Below are positions 8,440 through 16,860 of a DNA stretch of 64,000 nucleotides, piece after piece (the first letter of the stretch is position 1; each line of letters opens with the position of its first letter). The DNA lies in assembly GCF_900496975.1 (NCBI RefSeq), contig NZ_UFQC01000003.1, positions 62,001 through 126,000 on the forward strand, given 5' to 3'. Origin of the DNA: Achromobacter veterisilvae. Lineage in GTDB: Bacteria; Pseudomonadota; Gammaproteobacteria; Burkholderiales; Burkholderiaceae_B. The notes under the pieces were generated by a model. It was not told where the DNA came from, searched no databases, and saw only the letters and a program-made list of their open reading frames with translations. A program made the position numbers and the translations under genes.

Positions 8440-9299
8440 CGCGTCAACCGGCGGACGAGTCCGCGTCCGCCGCCCACCCAGGTCTTCCAGGCCAGCCACA
8501 GCTTGCGCAGGGGCGTGAGCGAGATCCGCTGGTGCAGCACCTGCCAGTCGTCGCGCTCGATCTCATCGAGCAGCGCGTGATAGATGGCGGCCATCATCAG
8601 GCCGGGCCGCTGCGAACGGCGGTCGGCCTCGGGCAGATTGCTCATCGCTTCGCGGTACAGGCCGCGGGCGCGGTCGGCCTGGAACTTCATCAGCGCGCTG
8701 AAGCGGTCGGAGTATTCGCCGTTCAGGATGTCCGAGGCCTTGACCTCGAACTGCTGCATGTCGTTGACGGGCAGGTAGATGCGGCCGCGGCGGGCGTCGT
8801 CGCCCACGTCGCGGATGATGTTCGTCATCTGGAACGCCAAGCCGAGCTTCTCCGCGTAGACCAGGGTCTTGGGGTCGGAGTAGCCGAAGACGCCGGCGGA
8901 CAGCTCGCCCACCACGCCCGCCGCGTGCCAGCAATACTTGCGCAGGCCGGGCCAGTCCAGGTAGCGGGTCTGGTCCAGGTCCATTTCCATGCCGTCGACC
9001 ACGGCCTGCAGGCGTTCGCGCGTGATCGAACAGCTTTCGAGGTGCGGCTGCAGGGCGCGCGTCACGGGATGGTCCGGCTTGCCGTCGTACATCTGGTCGA
9101 TCTGCGTGCGCCACCAGGCCAGCTTGACGCGGGCCAGCGACGGGTCGGTGCATTCGTCCACGACGTCGTCGACCTCCCGGCAATAGGCATACAGCGCCGT
9201 GATGGCGCGCCGGCGTTCGGGCGGCAGGAACAGGAAGGCGTAGTAGAAGCTGGAACCGCTTTTGGCGGCTTTTTCCTGGCAGTATTCGTCAGGGGTCAT
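8436..9299 (-). CDS. hpnD: Presqualene diphosphate synthase HpnD
   Basis: A 287-residue trans-isoprenyl synthase (squalene/phytoene synthase family) that condenses two farnesyl diphosphates to presqualene diphosphate. Both Asp-rich Mg-binding motifs are present: REVDDVVDEC near residue 42 and IRDVGDDARRGRIYLP in the second half. FYYAFLFLPPERRRAI at the N-terminus is typical of HpnD. It starts one base after the hpnC stop codon and overlaps hpnE. Confidence 0.92.
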   Translation of the reverse strand: MTPDEYCQEKAAKSGSSFYYAFLFLPPERRRAITALYAYCREVDDVVDECTDPSLARVKLAWWRTQIDQMYDGKPDHPVTRALQPHLESCSITRERLQAVVDGMEMDLDQTRYLDWPGLRKYCWHAAGVVGELSAGVFGYSDPKTLVYAEKLGLAFQMTNIIRDVGDDARRGRIYLPVNDMQQFEVKASDILNGEYSDRFSALMKFQADRARGLYREAMSNLPEADRRSQRPGLMMAAIYHALLDEIERDDWQVLHQRISLTPLRKLWLAWKTWVGGGRGLVRRLTR

Positions 9300-9300
9300 A

Positions 9301-10131
9301 TCAGGTAATTGCGCGCCACAACATGATGGCCCAGTCTTTGGCGCCCAATTCGGGGCGATTCATGAATACATCGTAGCCGCTCGCCTCGATACGCTCCAGC
9401 ACGCGCAGCCCGCCTTGCACCACCAGGCGCAGCTCCAGGCCCATGCGGCCCGGCAGGCGGCGCGCCAGCGGAGCGCCGAAGTGTAGCAGCGCCCGGGCGC
9501 GCTCGACCTCGAACGCCATCAGGTCGCGCCACGCGGGCGTCAGCCGGCAGGCGGCCAGGTCCTCGTCGGTCACGCCGTGGCGGCGCAGGTCTTCCTGCGG
9601 CAGGTAGACGCGGTGCTTGTGCCAGTCCACCCGCACGTCCTGCCAGAAGTTCACCAACTGCAGGCCGGTGCAGATGGCGTCGGCCTCGCTCACGTTCTGG
9701 GGGTTGGTGGCTTCGAACAGATGCAGCATCAGCCGGCCGACCGGATTGGCGGAGCGGGTGCAGTAATCGGCCAGGGTGTCGTAGTCTTCGTAGCGCTTGA
9801 CGCCGATGTCCTGCTCGAAGGCGGACAGCAGGTCGTAGAAGGGCGTGATCGGCAACTGGTGGCGGGCGATCGTGGCCGCCAGCGGCACGAAGATGCCGGC
9901 CAGCTCGGGCGAGCCGGGCTCGGGCGTCGTGCCGGGCTCGGCGCCGATGCGGTGCAGTTCGGCGCGGAAGGCGGCCAACTGGCTCAGCCGTTCCTCGTCG
10001 GTGGCGCTGCCTTCGTCGGCGATGTCGTCCGCGGCGCGGGCGAACCGGTAGATATCGGTCACGGCGCGGCGCAGCCTGCGCGGCAGCAGCAGCGAGGCGA
10101 CGGGGAAGTTCTCGTAGTGATCGATGGACAT
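9301..10131 (-). CDS. hpnC: Hydroxysqualene synthase HpnC
   Basis: A 276-residue squalene/phytoene-synthase-family protein, the HpnC partner that turns presqualene diphosphate into hydroxysqualene. It starts MSIDHYENFPVASLLLPRRLR, the usual HpnC N-terminus; an in-frame ATG-less extension to 10221 was rejected. Asp-rich motifs are ARAADDIADEG and LVNFWQDVRVDWHKHRVYLP. It is first in the hpnCDE operon, divergent from alr with a 141 nt gap. No squalene-hopene cyclase gene is in this window. Confidence 0.9.
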   Translation of the reverse strand: MSIDHYENFPVASLLLPRRLRRAVTDIYRFARAADDIADEGSATDEERLSQLAAFRAELHRIGAEPGTTPEPGSPELAGIFVPLAATIARHQLPITPFYDLLSAFEQDIGVKRYEDYDTLADYCTRSANPVGRLMLHLFEATNPQNVSEADAICTGLQLVNFWQDVRVDWHKHRVYLPQEDLRRHGVTDEDLAACRLTPAWRDLMAFEVERARALLHFGAPLARRLPGRMGLELRLVVQGGLRVLERIEASGYDVFMNRPELGAKDWAIMLWRAIT

Positions 10132-10272
10132 AAAGCGGCTGCGCGGTTGCGGCCCCGAAGGACCCTGACCAGCCCATTTTAAGGTGAACGGGCCTCGGCC
10201 GTTTTCCCTGGCGCGGCGCAATGCCGCGAGGGCGCGGATCAGTTAGACTTAAGCGCCACAGGATTGCACATC

Positions 10273-11400
10273 ATGCCGCGCCCAATTTCAGCCTCCGTCT
10301 CCGTTTCCGCCCTCGCGCACAACCTTGCCGCCGTGCGCCGCCATCTCGACCAGACCGCCGCCGCCGCGTCGGGGCTTCCGCCTTCGATCTGGGCGGTCAT
10401 CAAGGCCAACGCCTACGGCCACGGCATCGAACAGGCGGTGGCCGGCTTCTCGAAGGCGCAGGGGCTGGCGATGCTGGACCTGGACGAAGCCGTGCGCTGC
10501 CGCGAGGCGGGCTGGGGCGGGCCGATCCTGCTGCTGGAAGGGTTTTTCAACCCGTCCGACCTGGACATCGTCGACCGCTACCACCTGAGCGCCACGGTGC
10601 ACAACCGCGAACAACTGGACATGCTGGCGCGGGCGCGCCTGTCGCGCCGCGTGGACATCATGCTCAAGCTCAACAGCGGCATGAACCGGCTGGGCTTCAG
10701 CCCGGCGGCCTATGCCGCGGCGCACGAACGCGCCATGCTGCTGCAACAGCAGGGCACCCTGGGCTCCGTGGGCAAGATGACCCATTTCGCCTGCGCCGAC
10801 GGGCCCCAGGGCGTGAACGAACAACTGGGCGTGTTCAATTCGGTGACGCATAAGATGCCGGGCGCGATCAGCGTCTGCAACTCGGCGGCCGCGCTGCGCT
10901 TCGCCGAGATCGCCGTCGGCTCGGAAACGCAGGCGCACTGGGTGCGTCCCGGCATCTGCCTCTACGGCGCCTCGCCGTTCGCCGACGCCGAGGCCGCTTC
11001 CTTCGGCCTGAAGCCGGCCATGTCGCTGCGCTCGGAAATCATCGCCGTGCAGGAACTCAAGGCGGGCGATTCGGTCGGCTACGGCGCCATTTTCCGCGCC
11101 GACCGCTCCATGCGCATCGGCATCGTGGCCTGCGGCTACGCCGACGGCTATCCCCGCCACGCCGCGACCGGCACGCCGGTGGTGGTGGCCGGCATCCGCA
11201 CCCAGTTGCTGGGCCGCGTGTCCATGGACATGCTGATCGTCGATCTGGGGCCCGTCCCCGCCGCCGGCGTGGGCGCGCCCGTCTCGCTCTGGGGCGAGGA
11301 CGGCCCGTCCGTGGACGAAGTGGCCCAGGCCGCCGGCACCATCGGCTACGAACTTCTGTGCGCCCTGGCGCCGCGCGTCCCGGTCGCGCGCGACGTCTGA
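10273..11400 (+). CDS. alr: Alanine racemase
   Basis: A 375-residue PLP-dependent racemase that makes D-alanine for peptidoglycan. The PLP lysine is K44 in WAVIKANAYGHG; the opposing catalytic tyrosine is Y270 in VGYGAIFRA; RVSMDMLIVDLG is the C-terminal substrate-site motif. The ATG used has an AGGA 9-10 nt upstream; a TTG three codons earlier is less likely. No dadA-type dehydrogenase is adjacent, which favours the biosynthetic role, although alr and dadX cannot be told apart by sequence alone. A terminator follows at 11478. Confidence 0.93.
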   Translation: MPRPISASVSVSALAHNLAAVRRHLDQTAAAASGLPPSIWAVIKANAYGHGIEQAVAGFSKAQGLAMLDLDEAVRCREAGWGGPILLLEGFFNPSDLDIVDRYHLSATVHNREQLDMLARARLSRRVDIMLKLNSGMNRLGFSPAAYAAAHERAMLLQQQGTLGSVGKMTHFACADGPQGVNEQLGVFNSVTHKMPGAISVCNSAAALRFAEIAVGSETQAHWVRPGICLYGASPFADAEAASFGLKPAMSLRSEIIAVQELKAGDSVGYGAIFRADRSMRIGIVACGYADGYPRHAATGTPVVVAGIRTQLLGRVSMDMLIVDLGPVPAAGVGAPVSLWGEDGPSVDEVAQAAGTIGYELLCALAPRVPVARDV

Positions 11401-11477
11401 GCCGTCCGTCCGGCGTGCAAGAATTGCTGCGCAATTTGCAAGACAGATGGCGCCGGATGGTGTCTACTTGGAAAACC

Positions 11478-11499
11478 GGGCGCTCTAGCGCCCGTTTTT
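11478..11499 (+). terminator. Rho-independent terminator of alr
   Basis: GGGCGC-tcta-GCGCCC hairpin followed by G and five T residues, 78 nt after the alr stop. Confidence 0.75.
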
Positions 11500-11530
11500 G
11501 ACCAAGAACCAGACTACGAGGTTTCAACCC

Positions 11531-12250
11531 ATGAAGGACAAATGCGTGCTCATCACGGGCGCCACCAAAGGCATAGGCTGGGCCCTTACTCAGCGGCTGT
11601 CCGACATGGGCTGTCACGTGGTGGGCATCGCGCGCAACACCACCGACGTGGACTTCCCCGGCTATCTCTATGCCTGTGACCTCGCCGACGCCGGCCGCAC
11701 CGAAGAAGTGCTGCGCGAAATCCGCGAGAAATTCCCGGTCGACGCCGTGGTCAACAATGTCGGCATCGTGTCGCCCCAGCCCCTGGGCGAAATCGACCTG
11801 GCCACCCTGTACAACGTGCTCGACCTGAACGTGCGCGTGGCCGTGCAGGTCACCCAGGCCTTCATCGAATCCATGAAGGTGCGCCGCGCCGGCCGCATCG
11901 TCAACGTGGTCAGCCGCGCCATCCATGGCGGCCTGGACCGCACCGCCTATTCGGCCGCCAAGAGCGCGCTGGTGGGCTGCACCCGTAGCTGGGCGCTGGA
12001 ACTCGCCGAGTACGGCGTCACCGCCAACGCGGTCGCGCCCGGCCCGATCGAAACGGAAATGTTCCGCGCCACGCGGCCCGCGGGCAGCGACGCCGAAAAG
12101 CGCGCCCTGGCCTCCGTGCCCATGAAGCGGCTGGGCACGCCCGCCGAGGTGGCGGCCGCGATCGCCTTCCTGCTGTCCGACGACGCCGGCTTCATCACCG
12201 GCCAGGTGCTGGGCGTGGACGGGGGCGGCAGCCTGGGCGGGCGTTCCTAG
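11531..12250 (+). CDS. Short-chain dehydrogenase/reductase (SDR)
   Basis: A 239-residue classical SDR. The cofactor motif is TGATKGIG (residues 10-17), NNVG follows strand 4, and the catalytic Ser and YSAAK are in NVVSRAIHGGLDRTAYSAAKSAL. The C-terminal PGPIETEMFR and GQVLGVDGGGSLGG complete the fold. ACDL after the second strand is compatible with either NAD or NADP use. It is a single gene between alr and the hpa cluster, on its own transcript, and its substrate cannot be assigned. Confidence 0.85.
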   Translation: MKDKCVLITGATKGIGWALTQRLSDMGCHVVGIARNTTDVDFPGYLYACDLADAGRTEEVLREIREKFPVDAVVNNVGIVSPQPLGEIDLATLYNVLDLNVRVAVQVTQAFIESMKVRRAGRIVNVVSRAIHGGLDRTAYSAAKSALVGCTRSWALELAEYGVTANAVAPGPIETEMFRATRPAGSDAEKRALASVPMKRLGTPAEVAAAIAFLLSDDAGFITGQVLGVDGGGSLGGRS

Positions 12251-12285
12251 GGCCCTGCTTTCTGCAGCGCGCCCTTGTTCAATGC

Positions 12286-12304
12286 CGCCCTGCGGGCGTT
12301 TCTT
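12286..12304 (+). terminator. Possible terminator of the SDR gene
   Basis: CGCCC-tgc-GGGCG followed by TTTCTT. A second GC hairpin (12306-12324) stands just before the convergent hpaI stop. The stems are short, so this is a weak call. Confidence 0.35.
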
Positions 12305-12329
12305 GGGGCGGCGTAGCGCCGCCCGGCGA

Positions 12330-13130
12330 TCAGTAGGGGCCTTTCGAGGCCGCCGGCGCGGCGATGTCCTTGAACTGGCCCGCCAGCCGTTCCGCGGCGC
12401 GCGCCAGCAGGATGGCGTCGACGCCCACGGCCACGAAGCTGGCGCCCAGCGACAGGTAGTGCCTGGCCTGTTCGACGCCGCTGTGCAGGATGCCGGCCGC
12501 CTTGCCGGAACGGACGATGCGCTGGATGGCGTCGTCGATCGCGCGGGTCACTTCAGGGTGGTCCGGCTGGCCCAGGTAGCCCATGTTGGCCGACAGGTCG
12601 GCCGGCCCGATGAAGGCGCCGTCCACCCCGTCCACGGCCAGGATCTCTTCCAGCGCGTCGACGCCGCGCGGGGTCTCGATCTGCACCAGCACGCACATCT
12701 GGTCGTTGGCGCGCTGCAGGTAGTCGGGGATGCGGTTCCAGCGCGACGAGCGCGCCAGCGCGCTGCCCACGCCGCGGATGCCCTGCGGCGGATAGCGCAC
12801 CGCGGCGACGGCGGCCGCGGCTTCCTCGGCGGATTGCACCATGGGCACCAGTACCGTCTGCGCGCCCGCGTCCAGGATCTGCTTGATCTGGACCGCATCG
12901 TTCCAGGCGGGCCGCACCACCGGGGCCACGGGGTAGGCGGCCACCGATTGCAGTTGCGCCAGCGTGGTCTGCAAGGTGTTGGGCGCGTGCTCGCCGTCGA
13001 TCACCAGCCAGTCGAAGCCGGCGCCGGCGACGATCTCGATGGAATAGGCGCTGCACAGGCCCGCCCACAGGCCGATCTGGGGCTTGCCGGCTTGCAGGGC
13101 GCGTTTGAAGGTGTTGGTCAGGAGGTCCAT
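12330..13130 (-). CDS. hpaI: 4-hydroxy-2-oxoheptanedioate aldolase HpaI
   Basis: A 266-residue class II aldolase that splits 4-hydroxy-2-oxoheptane-1,7-dioate into pyruvate and succinic semialdehyde, the last step of homoprotocatechuate meta-cleavage. The sequence [17 protein letters not shown]...[14 protein letters not shown] is nearly that of E. coli HpaI. The metal-binding Glu is in VQIETPRG and the Asp in [11 protein letters not shown]. The start [12 protein letters not shown] was chosen because it matches HpaI length; ten extra codons upstream would overlap the hpaH end. It is the last gene of hpaFG1-G2-H-I. Confidence 0.93.
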   Translation of the reverse strand: MDLLTNTFKRALQAGKPQIGLWAGLCSAYSIEIVAGAGFDWLVIDGEHAPNTLQTTLAQLQSVAAYPVAPVVRPAWNDAVQIKQILDAGAQTVLVPMVQSAEEAAAAVAAVRYPPQGIRGVGSALARSSRWNRIPDYLQRANDQMCVLVQIETPRGVDALEEILAVDGVDGAFIGPADLSANMGYLGQPDHPEVTRAIDDAIQRIVRSGKAAGILHSGVEQARHYLSLGASFVAVGVDAILLARAAERLAGQFKDIAAPAASKGPY

Positions 13131-13144
13131 GGACGACGGGTCGC

Positions 13145-13948
13145 TCAAATGAAATGGCAATTGACGGAGCCCAGCGCGCCGTAGTCGACGTTGAAGGTAT
13201 CGCCGGGGCGGGCGGCCACCGGCCGGGTGAAGGAACCCGACAGGACGATCTCTCCCGCCTCCAGCGCCACGCCGTGGGCGGCCAGCTTGTTAGCCAGCCA
13301 TACTACGCCATTCGCGGGATGGTTCAAGACGCCGGCGGCCACGCCCGTTTCCTCGATGACGGCGTTGCGCGACAGGATGGCGCCGATCCAGCGCAGGTCC
13401 AGTTCGCCGATCTTCACGGGCCGTCCGCCCATCACCACGCCCGCGTTGGCGGCGTTGTCCGCGATGGTGTCGAATACCTTGCGGGGGCGCTTGGTGTCGG
13501 GGTCGATGCCGTGCGAACGCGCGTCGATGATTTCCAGCGCCGGGACCACGTAGTCGACCGCGTCGTACACCTGGAACAGCGTGACGCCGGGGCCTTGCAG
13601 GCGCTTGCCCAGCACGAAGGCCAGCTCGACCTCCAGCCGCGGCAGGATGAAGCGGCCGGCGGGTATGTCGGCGCCGTCGTCGAAGAACATGTCGTCCAGC
13701 AGCATGCCGAAGTCGGGCTCTTCGATTTGCGAGGCCTGCTGCATGGCGCGCGAGGTCAACCCGATCTTGTGTCCGCGCTTGATGCGCCCCTCGGCGAGCT
13801 TGATGTCCATCCAGGCGCGCTGGATGGCATAGGCGTCGGCGATGCCGATGTCGGGATGTTCCAGCGAGATCTGGCGGATCTGCCGGCGGGTGCGTTCGGC
13901 GTCGTGCAGGCGCGCGGCGATGGCGCGCACGGTGTGGGTGTCCAGCAT
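13145..13948 (-). CDS. hpaH: 2-oxohept-4-ene-1,7-dioate hydratase HpaH
   Basis: A 267-residue hydratase of the FAH-like superfamily, the same length as E. coli HpaH, that adds water to 2-oxohept-4-ene-1,7-dioate. The landmark [34 protein letters not shown], the metal motif [11 protein letters not shown] (two Glu) and [17 protein letters not shown] are visible. ATG at 13948 has only 23 nt to the upstream hpaG2 stop, so the genes form one operon. Confidence 0.94.
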   Translation of the reverse strand: MLDTHTVRAIAARLHDAERTRRQIRQISLEHPDIGIADAYAIQRAWMDIKLAEGRIKRGHKIGLTSRAMQQASQIEEPDFGMLLDDMFFDDGADIPAGRFILPRLEVELAFVLGKRLQGPGVTLFQVYDAVDYVVPALEIIDARSHGIDPDTKRPRKVFDTIADNAANAGVVMGGRPVKIGELDLRWIGAILSRNAVIEETGVAAGVLNHPANGVVWLANKLAAHGVALEAGEIVLSGSFTRPVAARPGDTFNVDYGALGSVNCHFI

Positions 13949-13971
13949 GCGGATTCCTGGTGGATGCGGAT

Positions 13972-14721
13972 TCAAGACGGGAAGGGGACCAGCGTGTTGA
14001 CCAGCCGTCCGATGCCTTCGATTTCGGTCACGACCTCGTCGCCGGGCTGGACGTTGACGATGCCGTCGGGCGTGCCGGTCAGGATCAGGTCGCCGGGCGA
14101 CAGCGTCATGAAGCTGCTGAAATATTCGATCAGCGCGGGCACGTCGAACACCATGTCGCGGGTATTGCCGCGCTGGGTCTCGACGCCGTTGACGGTGGTG
14201 CGCAGGTTCAGGTTCATGGGGTCGGGCACGTCGTCCCGGTCCACCAGCCACGGGCCCAGCGGCGTGCAGGTGTCGCGGCTTTTCACGCGCAGATTGGGGC
14301 GGTACCAGTTTTCGAGGTAGTCGCGCAGCGCGTAGTCGTTGGCCACCGTGTAGCCGGCCACGTAGTCGTAGGCCTGGCCGCGGCCGACCTTGCTCGCGGT
14401 CTTGCCGATCACCACCGCCAGTTCGCATTCATAGTGCATGAAGGCGACGTCGGCGGGGCGCAAGGTCTGCGCGCGGTGGCCGATGAAGGTGTTGGCCGCC
14501 TTCAGGAAGCCCAGCGGCTCTTCGGGCGCCTTGAACGCCAATTCCTTGGCGTGGTCGGCGTAGTTGATGGCCAGCGTGAAGGTCGTGCGGGGCTCGATGG
14601 GCGGCAGCCACGCCACCGCGTCCTCGGGCAGTTCGCGGCCGTCGGCCAGGCGGATCCGGCCGGGGCCGGCTTCGGTCGCGGCGTGGATGGCGCCGTCCAG
14701 GGAAATGCGGGCATGTTTCAT
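13972..14721 (-). CDS. hpaG2: HpaG C-terminal-type isomerase/decarboxylase (HpaG2)
   Basis: A 249-residue FAH-family enzyme that corresponds to the C-terminal half of E. coli HpaG, which decarboxylates 5-oxopent-3-ene-1,2,5-tricarboxylate. The metal ligands are intact: Glu-X-Glu in HYECELAVVIGKTA and Asp in VANDYALRDYLENWYRPNLRVKSRD. The match to E. coli HpaG2 runs through LNYADHAKELAFKAPEEPLGFLKA to the C-terminal GDEVVTEIEGIGRLVN. It is a separate gene here, while HpaG1 is fused to HpaF upstream. Confidence 0.9.
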   Translation of the reverse strand: MKHARISLDGAIHAATEAGPGRIRLADGRELPEDAVAWLPPIEPRTTFTLAINYADHAKELAFKAPEEPLGFLKAANTFIGHRAQTLRPADVAFMHYECELAVVIGKTASKVGRGQAYDYVAGYTVANDYALRDYLENWYRPNLRVKSRDTCTPLGPWLVDRDDVPDPMNLNLRTTVNGVETQRGNTRDMVFDVPALIEYFSSFMTLSPGDLILTGTPDGIVNVQPGDEVVTEIEGIGRLVNTLVPFPS

Positions 14722-14737
14722 GGCGGGGTTCCTTCGG

Positions 14738-15787
14738 TCACGGGGCGGCGCGGCGGGCCGCCAGCGCGTTGCCCAGCGTGCCCACCTGCGAAATGCTGAT
14801 GTCGTAGCGCTGGCCGGCGCGCGCGCGCGGCGCGCCTTGCGGAGCGCCGACCAGCAGGATGTCGCCGGCCTCCAGGCTCATGAACTGCGTGACGTCGGCG
14901 ATCAGCCGGGCCACCGGCCGGATCAGGCCGGCCGTGCTGGCGCGCTGCGCCACCTCGCCGTCGATGCGCACTTCGATGTCCAGCGCGTCGGGGTTGGCGA
15001 CCGCGGCGGCGGGCGCGAGTTCCCGGCCGATGGGGCAGAAGCCGTCGCGGCACTTCTGCTTGAGCGCGGGGCGGAAGTAGCTTGCGTGCGGCACGGACAG
15101 GTCGGCCACGACGCGATAGCCCGCCACGTAGTCCAGCGCCTCGGCCTCGTCGACGCGGGTGGCGCGGCGGGCGAACACCACGCCCAGGCAGGCGCCCACT
15201 TCCACTTCATCGACGTCGGCCGGCAGGACGATGGTGGCGCCGTCCTGCGCATAGGTGTTGGCGGGCTTGATGTACAGCACCGGCGCCTTGGGGGCGCCCT
15301 TGTAGGGAGCGGCGTCCACGGCGTCGCCCAGCGCGGCCAGCGCCTCGCGCGCGTTCAGCGCCGCGCCCACCACCGTCCGGGGCCAGGGCACGGCCGCCGC
15401 CGCGGCGCGCGCCGCCAGGTAGCCGCGGTAGTTGTTGAACTTGTAGTTCAGCACCGGATCGGCTTCTTCGATCTGCAGGGAAATGCCCAGCGGGCGCGCG
15501 GCCGCCTGCGGCGCCAGCGCCTCGTTCAGCGCCTGGAACACGCGCGCGCCCAGCGCGGCTTTTTGCTCGTCGCTGCGGCCGTGGCCGATGCGCAGCACCG
15601 CGTGGACGAAGGCGTTGTCCGGGTGGCCGTCGACGATCAGGTAGTCGTCCACGCGCACCGCGCGGGTGCGCGCGCCCGCCAGCGGAAACAGGCTGCCGTC
15701 GCCCACGGCGGCGTCCTGCACCGTCCGCATCAGCGCGCGCGTATCCAGGGCCAGGTTGCCCGAATACTCAATCCAGATATGGGGCAT
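14738..15787 (-). CDS. Fused HpaF isomerase + HpaG1 domain protein
   Basis: A 349-residue two-domain protein. Residues 1-126 match 5-carboxymethyl-2-hydroxymuconate isomerase HpaF, including the MPH N-terminus whose Pro-2 becomes the catalytic Pro-1, GARTRAVRVDDY, and DPVLNYKFNNYRGYL, the end of the HpaF domain. Residues 130-345 match the N-terminal half of E. coli HpaG: PYKGAPKAPVLYIKPANTY, RVDEAEALDYVAGYRVV, FRPALKQKCRDGFCPIG. The Glu-X-Glu metal motif is reduced to VEVGACL, as in E. coli HpaG1. The fusion is continuous, with no stop or frameshift. It is the first gene of the minus-strand hpa operon, and its promoter faces that of hpaD. Confidence 0.88.
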   Translation of the reverse strand: MPHIWIEYSGNLALDTRALMRTVQDAAVGDGSLFPLAGARTRAVRVDDYLIVDGHPDNAFVHAVLRIGHGRSDEQKAALGARVFQALNEALAPQAAARPLGISLQIEEADPVLNYKFNNYRGYLAARAAAAAVPWPRTVVGAALNAREALAALGDAVDAAPYKGAPKAPVLYIKPANTYAQDGATIVLPADVDEVEVGACLGVVFARRATRVDEAEALDYVAGYRVVADLSVPHASYFRPALKQKCRDGFCPIGRELAPAAAVANPDALDIEVRIDGEVAQRASTAGLIRPVARLIADVTQFMSLEAGDILLVGAPQGAPRARAGQRYDISISQVGTLGNALAARRAAP

Positions 15788-15808
15788 GGCCCGCTCCGCA
15801 CAAAGTAA

Positions 15809-15851
15809 TTATCATGTTAACTATAATAATGAAAAAACGCCGGCGCGACAA
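15809..15851 (-). promoter_or_regulatory. hpaFG1 promoter with HpaR-type operator
   Basis: On the minus strand, TTGTCG (15846-15851), a 17 nt spacer and TATTAT (15823-15828) form a good sigma-70 promoter. A near-palindrome TTATCATGTTAA (15809-15820) begins 3 nt past the -10, covering the expected start point. The same motif recurs at 15918-15929, which supports a shared regulator. Confidence 0.65.
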
Positions 15852-15889
15852 TGCGGGAAAGGAGGGCGCCGGTTCGGGGTTTCCCGGCG

Positions 15890-15929
15890 TTGACAGGCCG
15901 GTTCGGCCGGCATAACGTTAACGTGTTAA
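15890..15929 (+). promoter_or_regulatory. hpaD promoter with HpaR-type operator
   Basis: TTGACA (15890-15895), a 17 nt spacer and TAACGT (15913-15918) form the likely hpaD promoter. The perfect palindrome TTAAC-GT-GTTAA (15918-15929) starts at the last base of the -10. Its match to the site at 15809-15820 and the nearby MarR-type hpaR gene point to HpaR repression. The remaining sequence up to 16008 is leader with a GAGGAG ribosome site. Confidence 0.65.
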
Positions 15930-16008
15930 TTAAATTTTTCCGGAGCGTTCCGGCGCGATCCGCCGCCAGGGAACCGCCCGAATCCACAAGAACGAGGAGA
16001 CAACCATC

Positions 16009-16860
16009 ATGGGCAAGCTCGCGCTGGCGGCCAAGGTGACACATGTGCCGTCCATGTATCTGTCGGAGCTTCCCGGCAAGCACCAGGGCTGCCGGGAAGC
16101 CGCCATCCAGGGGCACCGCGTCATCGGCCAGCGGTGCCGCGACCTGGACGTGGACACCATCGTCGTGCTGGACGTGCACTGGCTGGTCAACGCCGGCTAT
16201 CACATCAACTGCAACGCCGGCTTCAAGGGCCGCTACACCAGCAACGAACTGCCGCATTTCATCAAGGACATGGATTACGCCTACGGCGGCAATCCGCAGT
16301 TGGGGCGGCGCATCGCCGAGTGCGCGAACGCGGCCGGCGTGGGCACGAGGTCGCACGAAATCGACAGCCTGGAACTGGAATACGGCACGCTGGTGCCGAT
16401 GCGCTACATGAACGGCGACGGCCGCTTCAACGTGGTGTCCGTCGCGGCGTGGTGCGCCTGGCACGCGCTGGACGAAAGCCGGCGCTTCGGCGCCGCGCTG
16501 CGCCAGGCCATCGAGGCGGGCGACGGCCGCGTGGCGGTGATGGCCAGCGGCTCGCTGTCGCACCGCTTCAACGACAACGGCAGCCCCGAGGCCGCGATTC
16601 ACCAGATCAGCCGCGAGTTCTTCCGGCAGGTGGACCTGCGCGTGGTGGAACTGTGGCGGCAGGGGGACTGGAAGACGTTCTGCGCCATGCTGCCCGACTA
16701 CGCCGAACTGTGCGTGGGCGAGGGCGGCATGCACGATACCGCCATGCTGCTGGGCCTGCTGGGCTGGGACGGGTACGACAGGCCGGTGGAGATCGTCACC
16801 GACTACTTCGCCAGTTCCGGCACGGGACAGATCAACGCGATCTTTCCGGTGCCGGCCTGA
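16009..16860 (+). CDS. hpaD: 3,4-dihydroxyphenylacetate 2,3-dioxygenase HpaD
   Basis: A 283-residue extradiol ring-cleavage dioxygenase of the LigB class that opens homoprotocatechuate. It closely matches E. coli HpaD: MGKLALAAKVTHVPSMYLSELPGKHQGC, VDTIVVLDVHWLVN, YTSNELPHFIKDM, SGSLSHRFND, and ASSGTGQINAIFPVPA. The His residues in THVP and DVHW are the expected Fe(II) ligands. It is transcribed divergently from hpaFG1-G2-H-I. The aldehyde dehydrogenase HpaE that should act next is not in the window. Confidence 0.95.
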   Translation: MGKLALAAKVTHVPSMYLSELPGKHQGCREAAIQGHRVIGQRCRDLDVDTIVVLDVHWLVNAGYHINCNAGFKGRYTSNELPHFIKDMDYAYGGNPQLGRRIAECANAAGVGTRSHEIDSLELEYGTLVPMRYMNGDGRFNVVSVAAWCAWHALDESRRFGAALRQAIEAGDGRVAVMASGSLSHRFNDNGSPEAAIHQISREFFRQVDLRVVELWRQGDWKTFCAMLPDYAELCVGEGGMHDTAMLLGLLGWDGYDRPVEIVTDYFASSGTGQINAIFPVPA

